Positions 22,158 to 25,716 of a stretch of DNA of 25,716 nt are shown here, piece after piece. The position numbers and the translations under genes were made by a program. Below the pieces are notes generated by a model. That model was given only the letters and a program-made list of their open reading frames with translations. It did not search any database and was not told the DNA's origin. Positions within the stretch are counted from its first letter, which is position 1. Each line of letters starts with the position of its first letter. Location: positions 1-25,716 of the forward strand of contig JAZDMK010000030.1 in the NCBI GenBank assembly GCA_043800975.1, in the 5' to 3' direction. The DNA is from JAZDMK01 sp043800975 (lineage in GTDB: Bacteria > Bacteroidota > Bacteroidia > Bacteroidales > JAHJDW01).

Positions 22158-22559
22158 ATGAAAATTTCTATCGTCCGAAGAATTGCAATCATTAGCTTTT
22201 TTGTTTTGTTTGTATCCTTGATGTTTTGTTGCAAAAAATCGAACAATACGAGACGAATTGCTCAAAAATGGCAGGTGCATAAATACATCATGAATCTGGG
22301 CGATAGCACGCATTTGTTCGATTCACTTTTTATGAACTATCAACTGGACTTCAATAAAAACGGCTCTTATACTGAAATTTATTACACACCTGCCAATCAA
22401 AAAATGCAGATATCAGGCACCTGGCTGTTTGAAGATAAGTACGAAACATTGCAGCTGAAAGACACTGTTATCAGAAAATTCAGGATTTCTCAACTCACAA
22501 AAGATCGTCTTGATTTGCTGGATTCCATGAATTATGAATTGGAAATGATTCCTTTCTGA
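22158..22559 (+). CDS. Small lipocalin-like lipoprotein
   Basis: A 133-residue protein with a membrane-targeting head ending SLMFCCKKSN. Cys24 or Cys25 is the likely lipidation site, although the residue before Cys is larger than usual. The mature part reads RRIAQKWQVHKYIMN then LDFNKNGSYTEIY, ISGTWLFEDKYETLQL and FRISQLTKDRLDLLD. This is the W-x-V ... F-x-x-x-G-x-Y ... G-x-W-x-F pattern of lipocalin-like domains common in Bacteroidota lipoproteins. The ligand is unknown. It lies between the secreted unknown and corA, with corA starting 1 nt after its stop, so it belongs to the same transcription unit. Confidence 0.75.
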   Translation: MKISIVRRIAIISFFVLFVSLMFCCKKSNNTRRIAQKWQVHKYIMNLGDSTHLFDSLFMNYQLDFNKNGSYTEIYYTPANQKMQISGTWLFEDKYETLQLKDTVIRKFRISQLTKDRLDLLDSMNYELEMIPF

Positions 22560-22560
22560 C

Positions 22561-23469
22561 ATGGTAACTCAAATATTAACGAATGAAAAGGCTGGGTACC
22601 AATGGATCGATGTCAGTGATCCAACGGAAGCCGAATTGAAAGAAATTGCTGTTCAGTATTCTCTGCATCCAACGTCTGTTCAGGATTGTCTCGAGCCAGA
22701 GCATCTTCCAAAGTTTGAAAAAATCGATAATATTATCTTTATTATTTTCAGAATTTATGAAGAGAAATCAACCTGGCGCGACAACACGGTAAGACAACTA
22801 ACAAGAAAGATTGCTATTTTCAGTGGCGAAAATTTTATTATTACTGTTCACCGGCAGGATCCAACATTTTTAAAACCTGCAATCGACAAGTCGGAACCCC
22901 GCGATGGACAGCCTGTTACACAAACACGTCTTTTGCTAAACTTACTTAATTTTTGTATTCGTACTTACGAAAAACCGTTTAAAGAAATTTCCGAAAAACT
23001 GGAGGAAGTGGAAAACCGCCTGTTTGAAGGTAAACCCCGCGTAGCTCTGATACAACAACTTTTCCTTCTGAAGTTGAAAGCATCTGTTTTTTCAAAAATG
23101 CTGGAGATGATGGATCTTATTATCCCTGAATTGTATTCAGAAGCTCAAAAATTGAAGCCACTTTTCCAGGATACACGCGAGCTTTCGAAGCGATATTTTT
23201 TCAGGGCTTCCCACATGACGGATAACATCAACAACACGATCAATCTTCAGTTATCACTGCAATCATACAAAGCCAATGATGTGATGCGTGTGCTGACTAT
23301 CTTTTCTGTCTTTTTTCTGCCTGCTACTTTTATCGTAGGAATATATGGAATGAATTTCGAATTCATGCCTGAGATAAATAAAGAGTGGGGCTATCCCGCA
23401 GTAATGCTATTCATACTGCTCGTATCCATTGTAATCTTTACCTGGTTTAAACGAAAAAAGTGGTTGTAG
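22561..23469 (+). CDS. corA: CorA-family magnesium/divalent metal channel
   Basis: CorA forms a pentameric inner-membrane channel for Mg2+ (some relatives carry Co2+, Ni2+ or Zn2+). The 302-residue protein has the large cytoplasmic N-terminal domain (1-235, with HPTSVQDCLEPEHLPKFE and the long stalk helix), TM1 at about 243-262, the signature GMN at 263-265 in IYGMNFEFMPE, TM2 at about 278-295 and a basic tail RKKWL. The loop after GMN is acidic (EFMPEIN), as usual. It starts 1 nt after the stop of the lipocalin-like gene. Its 3' end overlaps the convergent methyltransferase gene by 23 bp. Confidence 0.95.
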   Translation: MVTQILTNEKAGYQWIDVSDPTEAELKEIAVQYSLHPTSVQDCLEPEHLPKFEKIDNIIFIIFRIYEEKSTWRDNTVRQLTRKIAIFSGENFIITVHRQDPTFLKPAIDKSEPRDGQPVTQTRLLLNLLNFCIRTYEKPFKEISEKLEEVENRLFEGKPRVALIQQLFLLKLKASVFSKMLEMMDLIIPELYSEAQKLKPLFQDTRELSKRYFFRASHMTDNINNTINLQLSLQSYKANDVMRVLTIFSVFFLPATFIVGIYGMNFEFMPEINKEWGYPAVMLFILLVSIVIFTWFKRKKWL

Positions 23470-24196
23470 TCATCTTAGATGCAACAAACAGATATACTGC
23501 AGGCCTTTTCCCAATTTCGGGTTTTCTTTTTTTCCAGTCACCGACAGTATAAGTCCGTATGTATTGACTGTTTAATGTAAGATCAGCAGCTATACACAGC
23601 TTTGTAAAAGGATCTAAAGTAGCCAGCAAATCAGCCAGCATCTTATCATTGCGGTAAGGTGTTTCAATAAAAATCTGCGTCTGGTTAAACTTTACAGAAT
23701 TCTGTTCAAGCTGATGAATTCTTTTTACACGTTCATTTTTATCTACGGGAAGGTAACCATGAAAAACAAACGACTGTCCGTTCATTCCGCTTCCCATCAA
23801 TGCAAGTAGTATAGATGAAGGTCCGATCAGCGGGATAACGCGTATATTATGTTCGTGGGCAGCAGCAACAATCTCAGAACCCGGATCAGCAACAGCAGGG
23901 CAGCCGGCCTCGCTCATCAATCCTGCATTTTTTCCTGTTTTAACGTAAGCCAGAAACTGTTTTATTACATCCTTCTTATCCGTATGGTCGTTGAATTCAA
24001 GAATTTCCTTTTCACGAATGTCTTTAACACCGCTGGATGAAAAGACCCGACGTGCCGTTCGTGCATTTTCTGCAATGTAAAAATTAATGTTATTCATCCA
24101 TTCAATATTCAAAGAAGGAAGCACATCGGATGATGCTGATTCGCCTAAAGGAACAGGAAATAAATAAAGAGATCCGGGAAGGAGAGGAGTACTCAT
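23447..24196 (-). CDS. RsmI-like SAM-dependent methyltransferase (short Bacteroidota paralogue)
   Basis: A tetrapyrrole-methylase-fold enzyme of 249 residues. Landmarks are SLYLFPVPLGES (9-20), ENARTARR (43-50), the SAM-loop GLMSEAGCPAVADPG (92-106), VIPLIGPSSILLALMGSG (120-137), FVFHGYLP (143-150) and the ETPYRNDKM stretch. RsmI methylates the 2'-hydroxyl of C1402 in 16S rRNA. This protein belongs to the shorter relative found in Bacteroidota, which has PVPLGE in place of the RsmI ATPIGN and lacks its C-terminal extension, so the exact substrate is uncertain. It follows the DUF5723 gene by 4 nt and is probably co-transcribed. The last eight codons or so are read through the 3' end of corA on the opposite strand. 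Confidence 0.88.
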   Translation of the reverse strand: MSTPLLPGSLYLFPVPLGESASSDVLPSLNIEWMNNINFYIAENARTARRVFSSSGVKDIREKEILEFNDHTDKKDVIKQFLAYVKTGKNAGLMSEAGCPAVADPGSEIVAAAHEHNIRVIPLIGPSSILLALMGSGMNGQSFVFHGYLPVDKNERVKRIHQLEQNSVKFNQTQIFIETPYRNDKMLADLLATLDPFTKLCIAADLTLNSQYIRTYTVGDWKKRKPEIGKRPAVYLFVASKMTTTTFFV

Positions 24197-24200
24197 GAAA

Positions 24201-25716
24201 TTACTTTCCGAATTTTTTGCAGCGGAATTTCTTTTTGCTTTTGAAAATGCTGAATGGTTTTACAAAAATCTTATATAGTATCGATCGTTTGTTAAACAAT
24301 CTCCGCACCGGATTCCATCCTTTGCCTTGTCTGCATTTTCCTTTATCAAAACTGACTTTAACGGCAACATAAAGATCCAGCCCTGTAAAATCTTTTGTTC
24401 CTAAAAACGGGCTCAGCTTCTCTGTCCCAACAGTCACACTTAATACACGAACGGCAAGACCCATTCGTAATGACTGCATATCATAGACTGAAACAGGCAA
24501 ATTCACTTCCCATTTTTTTCGTTCATATCGGGGAGTAAACGCAAACTGAGATGCTCTGCGAATACCGGTTTTACTGAAATGCAGAGGATAAACTATTGTA
24601 CCATTAAAATACCAATTCTTTGTATATCTGTAATCATACTGAATGCTGAGTGCTGTTGGCAAGCCAATGCTGATATTATTTCCCGCTAGAAACTGATCGG
24701 GCGAGCCAGTGCCAAAATGATAATTCATTTCGTTGTTAATCTGCGTCTGGTTACGGTATTTAAATGTATCTATGCCATTCCAGATAGTACTTACATCGTT
24801 GAATGAGTATTTTGCTGCGTTGCTTTTGAACTTTATTCCACCAATATCAAGTATCGAGACGCCCAGCTTCCAGTCGTAATCTCTGTATGTTTGTGAGCAG
24901 GGTTTATGAAACCCGTTATAGCCAACCGAGGGTTTATTCATCAGGACAAAGCCCAGATCGAAACCCCAGCCTCTGCCACTGAATAATTTGCCACCACCTG
25001 TTCCGCCACCTGCATAATCAAATGGACCGCCATAACCGAAAGATGCATTCAGATTGTCGATCTGCATCACGCTATCGTTAAGAACATTGTAGGTGAATTT
25101 ATTGTTGTTTAAATAACCTCCATAAATACCAAAGAGCTTTTTTACCGATGCACCCACCGCAATCAACTTTGTCTTTTCGTGCTTGATTATATATGAATAG
25201 CTGAGTCCGATTTCACCCCATCCCGCAGCTGCCCATCTGAATTTGTCGGCAGTATATGTTTTGTTCTGCAAAGGTGCATAATCGGTTCCTTCGTATGCTA
25301 ACTTTGCAACATGAAAAGGTAAGCCTTTCATACTTGTTGCAAAGCGAATCCCGTCGATCAGTGCAAAGGAATGTCTTCCCAGCGACATCATAAATTCGGG
25401 TCCCTGCAGGCGAATGCTTGAGTATAATTTCTTATTCTTCGAATTGTATTTATCAAAGATCATCGTGCCGTCGCGGTTTTCACGATCGGTAGTATAGTTG
25501 TTGTCTTTAAAAAGTTTGGTGAAGTAATAATCGTTTTTACTCATATACACCATGTTGTTTTCAGCGAAAACATCCAGTGTGAGTATATTTATGTCGAGCC
25601 AGAAACGGGAATCAGCCATTCCGGCCGGGTTAATCAGCGGACTGTTCACACCCGAAGTTGTGCTGTTTACAACACCCAGTAATTCCTGAGAATATCCGGC
25701 TGTACGGAAAATTAAA
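24201..25716 (-). CDS. DUF5723-type outer-membrane beta-barrel protein, 5' end cut by window
   Basis: The frame is open to the window edge: 505 codons including the stop are visible. The visible start, LIFRTAGYSQELLG then NSPLINPAGMADS, looks like the end of a signal peptide followed by the 'N-P-A' entry of the family, so only a few residues are missing. A GTG at 25649 is inside this conserved entry and is not the start. The body shows many alternating strands with Gly and aromatic girdles (FGYGGPFDYAGGGTGGG, WGFDLGFVLMNKPSVGYN, NWYFNGTIVYPLHFS, RMGLAVRVLSVTVG), and the C-terminus is strongly basic (KSKKKFRCKKFGK), which is odd for a barrel end. It is probably an outer-membrane structural or secretion-linked protein of unknown role, co-transcribed with the methyltransferase gene 4 nt downstream. 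Confidence 0.82.
   Translation of the reverse strand, partial: LIFRTAGYSQELLGVVNSTTSGVNSPLINPAGMADSRFWLDINILTLDVFAENNMVYMSKNDYYFTKLFKDNNYTTDRENRDGTMIFDKYNSKNKKLYSSIRLQGPEFMMSLGRHSFALIDGIRFATSMKGLPFHVAKLAYEGTDYAPLQNKTYTADKFRWAAAGWGEIGLSYSYIIKHEKTKLIAVGASVKKLFGIYGGYLNNNKFTYNVLNDSVMQIDNLNASFGYGGPFDYAGGGTGGGKLFSGRGWGFDLGFVLMNKPSVGYNGFHKPCSQTYRDYDWKLGVSILDIGGIKFKSNAAKYSFNDVSTIWNGIDTFKYRNQTQINNEMNYHFGTGSPDQFLAGNNISIGLPTALSIQYDYRYTKNWYFNGTIVYPLHFSKTGIRRASQFAFTPRYERKKWEVNLPVSVYDMQSLRMGLAVRVLSVTVGTEKLSPFLGTKDFTGLDLYVAVKVSFDKGKCRQGKGWNPVRRLFNKRSILYKIFVKPFSIFKSKKKFRCKKFGK

Noticed and set aside
1..25716. Mobile element, prophage or genomic island
   Set aside because: I see no transposase, integrase, attachment-site repeat or tRNA, and the genes are mostly core Bacteroidota functions of even composition.

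Overview
The window reads as a gene-dense, AT-leaning chromosomal segment of a member of the Bacteroidota. Several things point there: a five-repeat DUF349 protein, a DUF5723 outer-membrane protein, an ECF sigma factor of the Bacteroidetes type, FKBP lipoproteins, the short RsmI-like paralogue typical of this phylum, and repeated TAnnTTTG elements at the -7 position, the signature of the Bacteroidetes housekeeping promoter. I see no tRNA, rRNA, transposase, integrase or CRISPR array. The content is mostly core metabolism, envelope and signalling. Intergenic gaps are small, and neighbouring genes often overlap by a few bases.

Region 1 (1-2373, minus strand) is an envelope-signalling module. 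An ECF sigma factor overlaps by 4 bp (ATGA) a 492-residue protein. That protein appears to run from the cytoplasm (anti-sigma-like N-terminus) through one inner-membrane helix and a long Asn/Ser/Thr-rich periplasmic linker to an outer-membrane beta-barrel. Downstream lies the start of a secreted protein cut by the window edge. The sigma gene and this secreted gene share an identically spaced bipartite motif (CAGRCAACCC, 12 nt, TGTGTT), which is my best candidate for the promoter recognised by the ECF factor.

Region 2 (2630-12866) holds an alpha-solenoid protein made of twelve 26-residue repeats, a cyanophycinase, the DUF349 protein, a patatin/POTRA/beta-barrel protein, a trans-sulfuration PLP enzyme with a clear intrinsic terminator, ffh (signal recognition particle GTPase) and folD.

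Region 3 (12863-17668) is a very large soluble hybrid histidine kinase (six PAS domains, one GAF, HisKA, HATPase, receiver) divergent from a small XRE-type regulator. Between them, two clusters of imperfect direct repeats (4 and 3 copies of roughly ACATWTGTRAATTT) are spaced by 21-22 bp, two helical turns. This looks like a cooperative regulator-binding array that has not been annotated by any gene-level feature.

Region 4 (17665-23469) has ndk convergent to the XRE gene, then a long plus-strand run: nrnA (TTG start), three FKBP-type lipoproteins of decreasing active-site degeneracy, a secreted protein of unknown function, a lipocalin-like lipoprotein and corA. Region 5 (23447-25716, minus) is a DUF5723 outer-membrane protein cut by the window end, followed 4 nt later by the RsmI-like methyltransferase, which converges on and overlaps corA.

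Functions are assigned from recognisable motifs read by eye. No database search was run. Promoter and operator calls rest on sequence pattern only.
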